DNA from: Ancylobacter sp. IITR112
GTDB lineage: Bacteria; Pseudomonadota; Alphaproteobacteria; Rhizobiales; Xanthobacteraceae
Length of the DNA stretch: 64,000 nt
Direction: 5' to 3'
NCBI RefSeq assembly: GCF_041415945.1
Contig: NZ_JBGCUS010000001.1
Location: forward strand, 3,938,501-4,002,500
Shown here one piece after another: positions 1-10,547 of the stretch (positions within the stretch are counted from its first letter, which is position 1; every line of letters starts with the position of its first letter). The notes beneath the pieces were generated by a model. That model saw nothing but the letters and a program-made list of their open reading frames with translations. It was not told the DNA's origin and made no database searches. Position numbers and translations under genes: made by a program.

Positions 1-215
1 TGGCGGGGCTGAAAGGTCGTTTCGGTGCTGTGACGATCCGCCCGGTGCACCCCGCCCCCGGGGCGCCGGCGCACCGGCTGCTGATCGGGGCGGTGAAGGG
101 CCGGCGCACGCCGCCCGCCTTCCTGCCCGGCCTCGTGCTCGCCGAAGCGGATGGCCGGCCGAGCGCGGCGGCGGAACAGGTGCTGCGCGAGGGTCGTGCG
201 ATCAGCCCTGACTAA
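1..215 (+). CDS. C-terminal end of a TrmN6-type tRNA (adenine) methyltransferase, partial
   Basis: Only the last ~70 residues lie in the window; the gene begins before base 1 and is open in the frame of base 3. The visible part reads as a basic strand (IRPVHP), an A-x-R/L-L-L-I-G-A-V-K-G segment and a P-x-x-L-P-G-L-V-L ending, which is the C-terminal pattern of the small SAM-dependent methyltransferases annotated as tRNA1(Val) A37 N6-methyltransferase in alphaproteobacteria. The catalytic NPPY motif would lie upstream, so enzyme identity rests on the tail alone. A plus-strand S49 peptidase gene follows after 63 bp. Confidence 0.6.
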   Translation, partial: AGLKGRFGAVTIRPVHPAPGAPAHRLLIGAVKGRRTPPAFLPGLVLAEADGRPSAAAEQVLREGRAISPD

Positions 216-278
216 CGCAGCGTCACAAGCCTGCGTGCGGTCATTGAGCAAATCCCGCGCGCACCCTATCTGTGGTCC

Positions 279-1184
279 ATGGCCACATCATCGCTGATTT
301 CCGATCTCCGCCGCCGTCTCGATCCCTTCCTGCCCGCCAGGCTGCGCGGCGGAACCCCCGTGGTGCCGGTGGTGCGGCTCACCGGGGCGATCGGCATGGC
401 CAGCCCTTTCCGCCCCGGCATCACCTTCGCCAATACGGCGAAAGCCCTCGACCGCGCCTTCGCGGTGAAGGGGGCGAAGGCGGTGGCGCTGCTGATCAAT
501 TCGCCCGGCGGCGCGCCGACCCAGTCGCATCTCGTCTATAAGCGCATTCGCGCGCTGGCGGCGGAGAAGCAACTGCCGGTGATCGCCTTCGTCGAGGATG
601 TCGCGGCGTCGGGCGGCTATATGCTGGCCTGCGCGGCGGACGAGATCGTCGCCGATGATTTCTCCATTCTCGGCTCCATCGGCGTGGTCAGCGCCGGCTT
701 CGGCTTTCCCGCCGCGCTGGAGAAGCTCGGCATCGAGCGCCGGGTCTACACCGCCGGCACCCGCAAGGTGATGCTCGATCCGTTCCAGCCGGAGAAGGCG
801 GAGGATGTCGAGCGGCTGAAAGCCCTGCAGCAGGAAATCCATGCCGCCTTCGTGGCGCTGGTGAAGGCGCGGCGCGGCGATGTGCTGTCTAGCGACGACG
901 ACACGCTGTTCTCCGGCGAATTCTGGGCGGCGCCGCAGGCGCAGGAGCTGGGCCTGGTCGACGCCATCGGCGATCTCAGAAGCTTTTTGCGCGCCCGCTA
1001 TGGCGAGAGCGTCCGCACCCCGCTGATCGAGGTGAAGCCCGGCCTGTTCGGCCGTCGCTCGCCCGGGCTGGGTATCGCGGCAGCGCTGGGCGAGGGGCCG
1101 GCAGCCGAGATTGGCGCCGGCGCGGCGCAGGCCCTCATTTCCGCCGCAGAGGAGCGGGCATTATGGGCCCGTTTCGGGCTCTGA
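279..1184 (+). CDS. S49 family serine peptidase (SohB/SppA-like)
   Basis: A 301-residue ClpP-fold serine peptidase of family S49, related to signal peptide peptidase. The nucleophile is probably Ser111 (VAASGGYM) and the general base Lys163 (GTRKVML). Their spacing of 52 residues equals that of the Ser/Lys dyad in short bacterial SppA enzymes. NSPGG near residue 75 supplies the conserved oxyanion loop. There is no clear N-terminal membrane segment, unlike the second S49 gene at 22671-23651, so it may be cytoplasmic or peripherally bound. The ATG start lies shortly after the methyltransferase. Its substrate is unknown; in this family it could be signal-peptide remnants or membrane-protein fragments. 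Confidence 0.88.
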   Translation: MATSSLISDLRRRLDPFLPARLRGGTPVVPVVRLTGAIGMASPFRPGITFANTAKALDRAFAVKGAKAVALLINSPGGAPTQSHLVYKRIRALAAEKQLPVIAFVEDVAASGGYMLACAADEIVADDFSILGSIGVVSAGFGFPAALEKLGIERRVYTAGTRKVMLDPFQPEKAEDVERLKALQQEIHAAFVALVKARRGDVLSSDDDTLFSGEFWAAPQAQELGLVDAIGDLRSFLRARYGESVRTPLIEVKPGLFGRRSPGLGIAAALGEGPAAEIGAGAAQALISAAEERALWARFGL

Positions 1185-1211
1185 CGCCGACGCCCTTTCG
1201 GAAAACCGCCC

Positions 1212-1406
1212 ATGCCGCCGCTCGTCATTCTCGCCCTCGGTGCCCTCGGCACCGCCGCTCTGGTCAAGGTGCTCGGCCGCGAGGCGCGCCGGGTGAATGC
1301 CGAGCTCGACGCCCAGCGCCGGGCGGAGAAGGCCGGCACGCTCGACCCGCGCGCGACGCTTCGCCGCGACCCCGCCACCGGCGAATACCGGCCCGGCGAT
1401 TCCTGA
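1212..1406 (+). CDS. Small single-span membrane protein, unknown function
   Basis: A 64-residue protein with one hydrophobic N-terminal segment (about residues 2-20), a charged helical stretch rich in Arg, Glu and Ala, then a hydrophilic tail containing DPATGEYRPGD. That tail looks like those of small uncharacterised proteins common in Hyphomicrobiales. It begins 27 bp after the S49 peptidase gene on the same strand and may be co-transcribed with it. No function can be assigned. Codon use is like that of its neighbours. Confidence 0.6.
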   Translation: MPPLVILALGALGTAALVKVLGREARRVNAELDAQRRAEKAGTLDPRATLRRDPATGEYRPGDS

Positions 1407-1506
1407 CCCGGCCGGGCCGCCCGCAGGGTCCATCATTACCGCGAATTCACTTTGATCGCCGGGACTTGAGCCTTACCCCTTGAGGTGCCGAGGAGGGCCG
1501 GGCGCG

Positions 1507-2709
1507 ATGCTGCAGAAGGCGGAAACAGGCTGGACGGGAGAGAGGACGACGCGCCGCCGGCGCCGTCGCCGCTGGCCGTGGCTGCTCGCCGCCCTGCTGC
1601 TCGCCGGCGCTGGCTATGCCGCCTATACCCGCATCGAGACCCCGGAGGCGGCGCCCGCCTTCCAGACGGCGGTGGTCGCGCTCGGCGATATCGAAACCAG
1701 CGTCAACGCCATCGCCAAGATGCAGCCCAAGACCTATGTCGATGTGGGCACGCAGGTTTCCGGCCAGTTGCGCACGATCCATCCCGATGTCGGCGACCTC
1801 GTGAAGAAGGGCGATCTTCTGGCCGAGATCGACCCCACGGTCTACCAGACCCGCGTCGCCGCCGACCGCGCCAGCCTCGACAATCTGCGCGCGCAACTGG
1901 CGCAGGCGCAGGCGCAGCTCACCCTCGACCGGCTGCGCGATGAGCGCGCCCAGCAATTGCTCAAGAACCAGTCCGGCAGCAAGGACGCGGCCGACGCCGC
2001 CGCAGCGACCGCGCGGATCAGCGAAGCCAAGATCGACGCGCTGAAGGCGCAGATCGCCCAGATGCAGGCGACGCTCGACGGCGACCTCGCCAATCTCGGC
2101 TACACCAAGATCTACGCGCCGATGGACGGCACCGTCGTTTCCATCACCGCCCGCGAGGGCGGCACGCTGAACGCCAACCAGTCCGCGCCCATCGTGCTGC
2201 GCATCGCCGACCTGCAGACCATGACGGTGACGGCGCAGGTGGCGGAGGGCGACATTCCCCGCATCAGCGTCGGCACGCCGGCCTCGTTCTCCACGCTCGG
2301 CCTGCCGGACCGGCGCTGGCGCGGCACGGTGCGGCAGATCGAGCCGACGCCGACCATCGTCAACGACGTGGTGCTGTACAATGTGCTGATCGACGTGCCG
2401 AATGACGATCTGATGCTGATGACCGACATGACGGCGCAGGTGTTCTTCCGCCTCGGCGAAGCGAAGGGCGTGAAGCTGGTGCCGACCCCGGCGGTCCGCA
2501 CCGCCCGCGACGGCAGCCAGAGCGTGCGCGTGCTCACCCCTGAGGGGCCGCAGGAACGCGCGGTGAAGACCGGCCTGTCCAACCGCAGCCAGACCGAGAT
2601 CACCGAGGGACTGGAGCCGGGCGAAACGGTGATAACCGGCACCAACGCGCCGCCGGCGGCCGCGCGGCCCGGCGGCGGGCGGCCCCCCATGCCGCCGCGC
2701 CTGGGCTGA
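1507..2709 (+). CDS. macA: MacA-like periplasmic adaptor (membrane fusion protein)
   Basis: A 400-residue adaptor of the HlyD/MacA class that should bridge the inner-membrane MacB ATPase to an outer-membrane channel. The N-terminus has an Arg cluster (residues 16-22) and one membrane segment (about 23-40). A split biotinyl-lipoyl domain (VDVGTQVSGQL and later YAPMDGTVVSI) surrounds a helical hairpin rich in Gln and Ala, followed by beta-barrel and membrane-proximal domains ending in a Pro/Gly-rich tail. The ATG at 1507 is preceded by GAGGAGGG; an upstream in-frame TTG at 1480 has no such site. macB follows after 4 bp. No TolC-like gene is in the window. Confidence 0.9.
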   Translation: MLQKAETGWTGERTTRRRRRRRWPWLLAALLLAGAGYAAYTRIETPEAAPAFQTAVVALGDIETSVNAIAKMQPKTYVDVGTQVSGQLRTIHPDVGDLVKKGDLLAEIDPTVYQTRVAADRASLDNLRAQLAQAQAQLTLDRLRDERAQQLLKNQSGSKDAADAAAATARISEAKIDALKAQIAQMQATLDGDLANLGYTKIYAPMDGTVVSITAREGGTLNANQSAPIVLRIADLQTMTVTAQVAEGDIPRISVGTPASFSTLGLPDRRWRGTVRQIEPTPTIVNDVVLYNVLIDVPNDDLMLMTDMTAQVFFRLGEAKGVKLVPTPAVRTARDGSQSVRVLTPEGPQERAVKTGLSNRSQTEITEGLEPGETVITGTNAPPAAARPGGGRPPMPPRLG

Positions 2710-2713
2710 GCCG

Positions 2714-4711
<1,998 letters not shown>

Positions 4712-4723
4712 AGGCCCCCGGCC

Positions 4724-4814
4724 GTCATCCCGGACGGCCGAAGGCCGCGCCGGAATCGCGCGCCTTGCATGTGGACGATCCCGGCTCTTCGGCTTCGCCT
4801 CCGGCCGGGATGAC
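4724..4814. repeat. REP-like palindromic intergenic element
   Basis: The macB-purD gap carries an element bounded by perfect 10-bp inverted ends, GTCATCCCGG at 4724-4733 and CCGGGATGAC at 4805-4814, with internal GC-rich palindromes. The same end motif recurs at 18973, 19029, 30018, 30741 and, in variant form, 12240 and 34226. It can fold as a large stem-loop, so it could end macB transcription. Confidence 0.75.
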
Positions 4815-4900
4815 AGATGCGGGGCGCGTCCATAACCCTTGCCCCTCGCCGCCCGAACGTTTAGGCGAAACGCCATGTCGGGGCGCTGGAGGTTTGCCGC

Positions 4901-6166
4901 ATGAACGTTCTTCTGCTCGGCTCGGGGGGCCGCGAGCATGCCCTTGCCTGGAAGCTGGCGCAGAGCCCGCTCATGGGCGCCTTCTTCGCGCTGCCCGGCA
5001 ATCCCGGCATCGCCCAGTTCGCCACCTGTTTTGACAGCGTGCCGCTGGAGGACCACGACGCCATCGTCACCCTGTGCCTTGCCGAAAAGATCGACCTCGT
5101 GCTCGTCGGCCCCGAGGCGCCGCTGGTGGACGGCATCGCCGACCGGTTGACAGCCGAGGGCATCGCCGTGTTCGGCCCGCGCCGGGTGGCGGCGCAGCTC
5201 GAAGGTTCCAAGCTGTTCACCAAGGAATTGTGCAAGGCGCACGCCATCCCCACCGCCGCCTTCGGCCGCTTTACCGAGGTGGAGGGCGCCCGCGCCTTCG
5301 TCCAGCACCATGGCGCGCCGATCGTGCTCAAGGCCGACGGGCTGATGGCCGGCAAGGGCGTGATCGTGGCGATGACGCTGGAAGAGGCGCTCGCCGGCAT
5401 TGACGAGGTGTTCGCCATGGGCGGCATCGGCACGGAAATTCTGATCGAGGAATTTCTGGAGGGCGAAGAGGTCTCGTTCTTCTGCCTGGTCGATGGCGAG
5501 ACCGTGCTGCCCTTCGGTTCGGCGCAGGACCACAAGCGCGCCTTTGACGGCGATGAGGGCCCCAATACCGGCGGCATGGGCGCCTATTCGCCCGCGCCGG
5601 TCTTCACCGCCGAAATGGAGCGGCGCACGCTGCACGAGATCGTCAAGCCCACCGCGCGGGCGCTGGCGGATGCGGCGAGCCCCTATCGCGGTGTGCTGTT
5701 TGCCGGGCTGATGATCACCCGCGAGGGGCCGAAGCTGATCGAATATAATGTCCGCTTCGGCGACCCGGAATGCCAGGTGTTGATGATGCGGATGGAGGGC
5801 GACCTGCTGCCGCTGCTCGCCGCCGTGGCGACCGGGCGGCTGGAGGACCAGCCGGTGGCGCTGAAGCCCGACGCGGCGATTTCCGTCGTCATGGCGACGA
5901 AGGGCTATCCCGGCGCCTATGGCAAGGGCTCGCGCATTGGCGGGCTGGAGGCGGCCGAGACCATTCCCGGCGTCAAGGTGTTCCATGCCGGCACGCGCCG
6001 GGCGGGCGAGGATATCGTCGCCAATGGCGGGCGGGTGCTGAATGTCACCGCCGTCGGCGCCAATGTCGCGGAAGCGCGCGAGCGGGCCTATGACGCCGTC
6101 GCCCGCATCGACTGGCCGGAAGGCTTCTGCCGCCACGACATCGCCTGGCGGGCGCTGGCCGGCTGA
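4901..6166 (+). CDS. purD: Phosphoribosylamine-glycine ligase
   Basis: GAR synthetase (421 residues) joins phosphoribosylamine and glycine with ATP, the second step of de novo purine synthesis. It starts with [19 protein letters not shown], the family's N-terminal signature, and carries the PGNPG loop, ATP-grasp elements ([21 protein letters not shown]) and the [12 protein letters not shown] motif. A typical C-terminal rudimentary domain follows the [10 protein letters not shown] metal-site segment. Length is normal for the family. It stands alone on the plus strand after the repeat element, with no other pur genes in the window. Confidence 0.97.
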   Translation: MNVLLLGSGGREHALAWKLAQSPLMGAFFALPGNPGIAQFATCFDSVPLEDHDAIVTLCLAEKIDLVLVGPEAPLVDGIADRLTAEGIAVFGPRRVAAQLEGSKLFTKELCKAHAIPTAAFGRFTEVEGARAFVQHHGAPIVLKADGLMAGKGVIVAMTLEEALAGIDEVFAMGGIGTEILIEEFLEGEEVSFFCLVDGETVLPFGSAQDHKRAFDGDEGPNTGGMGAYSPAPVFTAEMERRTLHEIVKPTARALADAASPYRGVLFAGLMITREGPKLIEYNVRFGDPECQVLMMRMEGDLLPLLAAVATGRLEDQPVALKPDAAISVVMATKGYPGAYGKGSRIGGLEAAETIPGVKVFHAGTRRAGEDIVANGGRVLNVTAVGANVAEARERAYDAVARIDWPEGFCRHDIAWRALAG

Positions 6167-6314
6167 GCGCGGCCTGCGCGTTCTTTTGCGCCCGGCGCTC
6201 TGGCAGCGCGGGGCGCCGATGCCCATTTTCACAAAAAATGCCGCGCCCGCGTGGCATAGTGGGCGCGCCGTGCGGGGGAGCCGCCTCCCCGGCACCGGCA
6301 GATGGACGACACCG

Positions 6315-7301
6315 ATGGACGATTCCACGCAGGGCCGGCGTCGGCGGGCGCCGGCGGGCGAGCCCGCCCCGGAGGCTCTGGCGCCGCCCCCCAGCCCCCG
6401 GGCCGGAGCGGCGCCGCAAAAGGGACACGCGGTGCTCTCCTCGGCCGGGACGCCCGCTTCCGACGCGCCCGGCCCCGGCGGGCCGACGCTCGGCGTCGCG
6501 CTCGGTTCGGGCGGGGCGCGCGGGCTCTCGCATATTCTCGTTCTCGAAGCGCTGGACGATCTCGGCCTGCGCCCTGCCGCCATGGCGGGCGCCTCCATCG
6601 GCGCGCTATTCGCCAGCGTCTATGCCGCCGGCATGCCGGCGCGCGACATCCGCCATCTCGTCACCCTCACGCTGAAGAATCGCGGCGAGGTGATGCGGCG
6701 GCTTCTGGCGGCGCGGGTGGGGCGGATCACCGATCTGTTCGGCGCCGGGCTGGGCAATCCCGTGCTGATCGACGCCGAGCGCTTCATCGCTGGCTTCCTG
6801 CCCCGGCTGGTGCCGGAGACCTTCGAGGAACTCTCCATACCACTGCGGGTGGTGGCGACGGATTACTGGGAGCGCTGCGAGCGCACCTTCACGCAGGGGC
6901 CGATCCGCCCGGCGCTGGCGGCCTCGCTCGCCATTCCCGGCCTCCTCCGCCCGGTGCAGCATGATGGCCACACGCTGGTGGATGGGGGGGCGGTGAACCC
7001 GCTGCCCTTCGACCTTTTGCGCACCCGCGCCGATGTGGTGATCGCGGTCGACATTACCGGCGGCCACGGCGCCGAGACGCGCGGCGTGCCCGCCCCGTTC
7101 GAGGCGATGTTCGCCACGCTGCAGATCATGGCCTCGTCGATTGTCGGCGAGAAGTTGAAATCCGGCGCGCCGGACATCCTCATCCGCCCGGATGTGCATG
7201 ATTTCCGCGTGCTCGACTTCTTCCGCGCCGCCGCCATCCTCAAGGCCGCCGAGCCGGTGAAGGACGAGGTGAAGCGCCGGCTGGAGGCGGTGCTGGGCTA
7301 G
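6315..7301 (+). CDS. Patatin-like phospholipase (RssA-type)
   Basis: A 328-residue patatin-family serine hydrolase. The oxyanion loop GSGGARG is near residue 70, the nucleophile is Ser94 in GASIG, and the catalytic Asp is Asp223 in DGGAVNP. Family members cleave acyl esters of phospholipids; the true substrate is unknown. The first ~55 residues are a Pro/Ala/Arg-rich, probably disordered extension. ATG at 6315 is preferred because earlier in-frame codons fall inside purD. The gene converges with tadA, the two stop codons being only 3 bp apart. Confidence 0.88.
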   Translation: MDDSTQGRRRRAPAGEPAPEALAPPPSPRAGAAPQKGHAVLSSAGTPASDAPGPGGPTLGVALGSGGARGLSHILVLEALDDLGLRPAAMAGASIGALFASVYAAGMPARDIRHLVTLTLKNRGEVMRRLLAARVGRITDLFGAGLGNPVLIDAERFIAGFLPRLVPETFEELSIPLRVVATDYWERCERTFTQGPIRPALAASLAIPGLLRPVQHDGHTLVDGGAVNPLPFDLLRTRADVVIAVDITGGHGAETRGVPAPFEAMFATLQIMASSIVGEKLKSGAPDILIRPDVHDFRVLDFFRAAAILKAAEPVKDEVKRRLEAVLG

Positions 7302-7304
7302 ATC

Positions 7305-7799
7305 TTACTCTCGCCGCCCGGCGAAGAAGTCGCGCAGCAGGGCGGCGCCGTCGCGCTCGCGCAGGCCGCCATAGACCTCCGGCCGATGATGGCAGGTCGG
7401 CTGGGCGAAGAAGCGCACGCCGCTTTCCACCGCCCCGCCCTTGGGATCGGCGGCGCCGTAATAGACCCGCCGCAGCCGGGCGAAGGAAATCGCCGCCGCG
7501 CACATGGTGCAGGGCTCCAGCGTGACGTAGAGATCGCAGTCGCCGAGCCGGTCATTGCCGAGCCGGGCGCCGGCGGCGCGCAGCACCAGGATTTCCGCAT
7601 GGGCGGTGGGGTCGCACAGTTCGCGCGTGCGGTTGCCGTCGGCGGCCAGCACCTCGCCGGCGCGCACCAGCACCGCCCCGACCGGCACCTCGCCCCGGGC
7701 GGCGGCGCGCGCCGCCTCATCGAGGGCAAGCTGCATGAAATCGCGGCGTCCTGTGCCGCCGTCTGCGGCGTCGCGACGCGCGCTGGTCACGGTCCTCAT
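7305..7799 (-). CDS. tadA: tRNA adenosine(34) deaminase TadA
   Basis: A 164-residue zinc deaminase that converts A34 to inosine in the tRNA-Arg(ACG) anticodon. The zinc and proton-shuttle motif is TAHAEIL, and the two cysteine ligands lie in LEPCTMC; the fold ends with a GAADPKGGAV segment typical of TadA. The first ~20 residues before FMQLALDEA are not conserved, so translation could start a little later. The gene is divergent from rluB with about 65 bp between starts, enough for back-to-back promoters. Confidence 0.94.
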   Translation of the reverse strand: MRTVTSARRDAADGGTGRRDFMQLALDEAARAAARGEVPVGAVLVRAGEVLAADGNRTRELCDPTAHAEILVLRAAGARLGNDRLGDCDLYVTLEPCTMCAAAISFARLRRVYYGAADPKGGAVESGVRFFAQPTCHHRPEVYGGLRERDGAALLRDFFAGRRE

Positions 7800-7865
7800 C
7801 GTCTAAAGCTCGCTTCGTCTCGCAGGACATGCTAGCACCCGCCGCCCGGAGACCGGATCATCCCC

Positions 7866-9962
7866 ATGCCGAAAAACACGCCGCCCCGCAAGGAACACAA
7901 CCGCGTCCCCCGTCCCGCCCGTGCGGCGGCGCCGGAGGAGGCCGGCGCGCGCGAGGCCGAGCGCATCGCCAAGGTGGTGGCCCGCGCCGGGCTGGGTTCG
8001 CGCCGCGAGATCGAGGAATGGATCCTCGCCGGGCGCGTGGCGGTGAATGGCGAGGTGCTGGAAAGCCCCGCCCGCACGGTGACGCCCGAGGACCAAATTA
8101 CCGTCGATGGCGCGCCGCTGCCGGCGAGGGAGCGCACAAGGCTGTTCCTCTACCACAAGCCCAAGGGCGTGGTGACGACCAATTTCGACCCGGAAGGGCG
8201 CCCGACCCTGTTCGAGATCCTTCCCTCCGGCCTGCCGCGCCTCGTTTCCGTCGGCCGGCTCGACCTCAACACCGAGGGGCTGATCCTGCTCACCAATGAT
8301 GGCGGGCTCTCGCGGGTGCTGGAACTGCCGGAAACCGGCTGGCTGCGCCGCTACCGCGTGCGCGCCAAGGGCGATATCACCCAGGACAAGCTCGACGCGC
8401 TCATCGCCGGCGTCACCGTCGACGGGGTGCAGTATGGCCCGATCGAGGCGGTCCTCGACCGCGTGCAGGGCGCCAATGTGTGGCTCACCCTCGCGCTGCG
8501 CGAAGGCAAGAATCGCGAGGTGCGCAATGTGCTCGGCTCGCTCGGCCTGGACGTGAACCGGCTGATCCGGCTCTCCTACGGCCCGTTCCAGCTCGGCGAG
8601 CTGCCGCAGGGCGAGGTGGAAGAGGTGCGCACCCGCGTGCTGGCCGACCAGCTCGGCGACGCGCTGGCCAAGCAGGCCGGGGCGGATTTCGAGGGACCGC
8701 TGTTCAACCACGCCGAGGACGACGCGCCCAAGCGTCCGGCGAAGCCCGGCAAGGCGCGCTACGCCAAGCCGGAAGGCGCGGAGGACCGCCATCGCCGCCT
8801 GCCCATCGACACCGAGCCGGGCGAGGGCAAGAGCGTGACGGCCGGTGTCGTCGCCGACCGCAAGGGCCGCAAGGTGCTGGTGCAGCGCGTCCGCTCCACC
8901 GAACCCGTGCCCGAGCCCGCCCCGGCCCGCGCCCGCCGCGATGAGGAGCGCGCCAAGGTGCGCACCGGCACGCGCCCCGGCGCCGCTGCCGGCGAGCGCG
9001 GCGGCGAGCGCACCTTCCGCAAGCGCCCCGAGCGTGGCGGGGAGGCGGAAGGCGCCCCCGAGCGCGAGGAGCGTCCCTTCCGCGAGCGTCCCGCCCGCGC
9101 CGGCGCCAAGAGCCGCGACCGCAAGGTCGGCGGCCCGCGTCCCGCCCGTCCGCGTGTCGAGCGCGAGGGCGAGGCGGGCGAGCGCCCGGAGCGCCCGTTC
9201 CGCAGCCGCGACGAGGGCGGCGACCGCGCCCCCCGTGGCGAGCGTCCCGCGCGCCCCTTCCGCGAGCGCGGCGAGCGCCCGCAGCGCAGCGAGGGTTCGC
9301 AGCGGGGCGAGCGTCCCTTCCGCGGCGCTGGCAGCGACCGGCCCTATAGCGGCCGGGTGAAGTCCGAGCAGACGCGGAGCTTCCGCCCGCGCCCCGAAGG
9401 TGATGAGCGCCCCGCCCGCCGCGAGCGTCCTGAGGGCGAGCGCCCGTTCCGCGAGCGCGCCCCGCGTGCGGAGGGCGAGCGCCCGGCCCGTTCGTTCCGG
9501 CCGCGTCCGGAAGGGCAGGAGCGCCCCGCCCGCCGCGAGCGGCCCGAGGGGGACCGTCCGTTCCGCGAGCGCGCGCCGCGCCCGGAAGGCGCGCGCCCGT
9601 TCCGCAGCCGCGACGACCGGCCCGCGCGCGACGACCGTCCGCCCCGTGAGGACCGCGCGCCGCGTGGCGATCGTCCGGCCCGATCCTTCGGCGACCGGCC
9701 GGCGGGCGGCGCGGGCAAGAGCTACGGCGCCAAGAATTTCGCCGACCGGCCGGAAGGGCGTTCGGGTGGCGGCAAGCCCTTCGCGGGCAAGCCGTCCGGC
9801 AAGCCCGGCGGCCGTCCGGCGGGGGGCAAATCCTTCGGCGGCAAACCTTCGGGTGGCCGCCCCACCGGCGGCAAGCCGTCCGGCGGCCGTCCCACGGGGG
9901 GCAAACCTTCGGGTGGCAAACCCTCCGGCGGCGGTCGCCCGCCCCGGTCGCCCCGTAGCTGA
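7866..9962 (+). CDS. rluB: 23S rRNA pseudouridine synthase RluB with a ~430-residue low-complexity tail
   Basis: The first ~265 residues form a standard RluB/RsuA-family enzyme: an S4 RNA-binding domain (about 30-85, containing KVVARAGLGSRREIE), the catalytic loop VGRLDLNTEGL with Asp133, and a closing KNREVRNVLGSLGL strand. Such enzymes pseudouridylate helix 89 of 23S rRNA. The remaining ~430 residues are low complexity: first charged repeats built on ERPFRER and RPARRERPEG, then Gly/Lys/Pro/Ser repeats of GGKPSGG type. The reading frame stays open through the repeats with normal GC-rich codons, so this is an expansion and not an artefact. rsmD begins 11 bp downstream, forming an rRNA-modification operon. 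The tail is likely disordered, basic and RNA-binding. Confidence 0.93.
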   Translation: MPKNTPPRKEHNRVPRPARAAAPEEAGAREAERIAKVVARAGLGSRREIEEWILAGRVAVNGEVLESPARTVTPEDQITVDGAPLPARERTRLFLYHKPKGVVTTNFDPEGRPTLFEILPSGLPRLVSVGRLDLNTEGLILLTNDGGLSRVLELPETGWLRRYRVRAKGDITQDKLDALIAGVTVDGVQYGPIEAVLDRVQGANVWLTLALREGKNREVRNVLGSLGLDVNRLIRLSYGPFQLGELPQGEVEEVRTRVLADQLGDALAKQAGADFEGPLFNHAEDDAPKRPAKPGKARYAKPEGAEDRHRRLPIDTEPGEGKSVTAGVVADRKGRKVLVQRVRSTEPVPEPAPARARRDEERAKVRTGTRPGAAAGERGGERTFRKRPERGGEAEGAPEREERPFRERPARAGAKSRDRKVGGPRPARPRVEREGEAGERPERPFRSRDEGGDRAPRGERPARPFRERGERPQRSEGSQRGERPFRGAGSDRPYSGRVKSEQTRSFRPRPEGDERPARRERPEGERPFRERAPRAEGERPARSFRPRPEGQERPARRERPEGDRPFRERAPRPEGARPFRSRDDRPARDDRPPREDRAPRGDRPARSFGDRPAGGAGKSYGAKNFADRPEGRSGGGKPFAGKPSGKPGGRPAGGKSFGGKPSGGRPTGGKPSGGRPTGGKPSGGKPSGGGRPPRSPRS
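9001..9955 (+). repeat. Degenerate in-frame repeats encoding the RluB tail
   Basis: From about 9001 to 9720 the DNA repeats units that encode Glu-Arg-Pro-Phe-Arg-Glu-Arg and Arg-Pro-Glu-Gly; from about 9760 to 9955 it repeats shorter units that encode Gly-Gly-Lys-Pro-Ser. Unit copies differ at synonymous sites, which points to older duplication followed by drift. Length variation between strains would be expected here. Confidence 0.8.
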
Positions 9963-9973
9963 CGGGCGCGCGG

Positions 9974-10531
9974 ATGCGCATCGTCGGCGGGCGCTTCAAG
10001 GGGCGTGCGCTGCGCGGCCCCACTTCCAACGCCACGCGGCCGACCTCCGACCGGCTGCGCGAGGCGCTGTTCAACGTGCTCGCCCATGCCTATGGCGATG
10101 CCGCCGACGGCGCCCGCGTGCTCGACCTGTTCGCCGGCACCGGCGCGCTGGGGCTGGAAGCGCTCTCGCGCGGTGCGGCCTTCGCCGTCTTCGTCGACGA
10201 GGCGCCGGAACCGCGCGGCCTGATCCGCGCCAATGTCGAGACGCTGGGCGTTGGCGGCATCACCCGCATCTTCCGCCGCGACGCGACCAAGCTGGGCGAG
10301 GCGCTGGTCAGCGATGCGTTCGACCTTGTGTTCTGCGATCCTCCCTATGGGCGCGGGCTGGCGGAAAAGGCGCTGGCGAGCGCCCTTTCCGGAAAATGGC
10401 TGGCGCCGGGCGCGCTCGTCGTGGTGGAGGAATCGGTCGAGGCCGCCTTCAGCGCCCCGGAAGGCTTCGAGGAGGTCGAGCGTCGGCGCTACGACACGTC
10501 CGAGATCGTGTTCCTGCGCGCGCCGGGCTGA
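9974..10531 (+). CDS. rsmD: 16S rRNA (guanine(966)-N2)-methyltransferase
   Basis: A 185-residue Rossmann methyltransferase that methylates G966 of 16S rRNA in the 30S subunit. It opens with MRIVGGRFKGRAL and RPTSDRLREALFN, both hallmarks of RsmD. The SAM-binding motif I is VLDLFAGTGALGLEALSRGA, and the catalytic motif IV is DPPYGRGL. Length is typical. It follows rluB by 11 bp on the same strand, so both rRNA-modifying enzymes are probably made from one mRNA. Confidence 0.96.
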   Translation: MRIVGGRFKGRALRGPTSNATRPTSDRLREALFNVLAHAYGDAADGARVLDLFAGTGALGLEALSRGAAFAVFVDEAPEPRGLIRANVETLGVGGITRIFRRDATKLGEALVSDAFDLVFCDPPYGRGLAEKALASALSGKWLAPGALVVVEESVEAAFSAPEGFEEVERRRYDTSEIVFLRAPG

Positions 10532-10547
10532 CCGGCGCGCGTCGCCT

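Noticed and set aside
6042..6314. Longer N-terminus for the patatin-like protein
   Set aside because: The upstream frame overlaps the purD end and encodes non-conserved Arg/Pro/Ser-rich residues. ATG 6315 is sufficient.
9001..9955. CRISPR-like array
   Set aside because: The repeats are degenerate, in frame with rluB and have no regular unique spacers. They encode a low-complexity protein tail.
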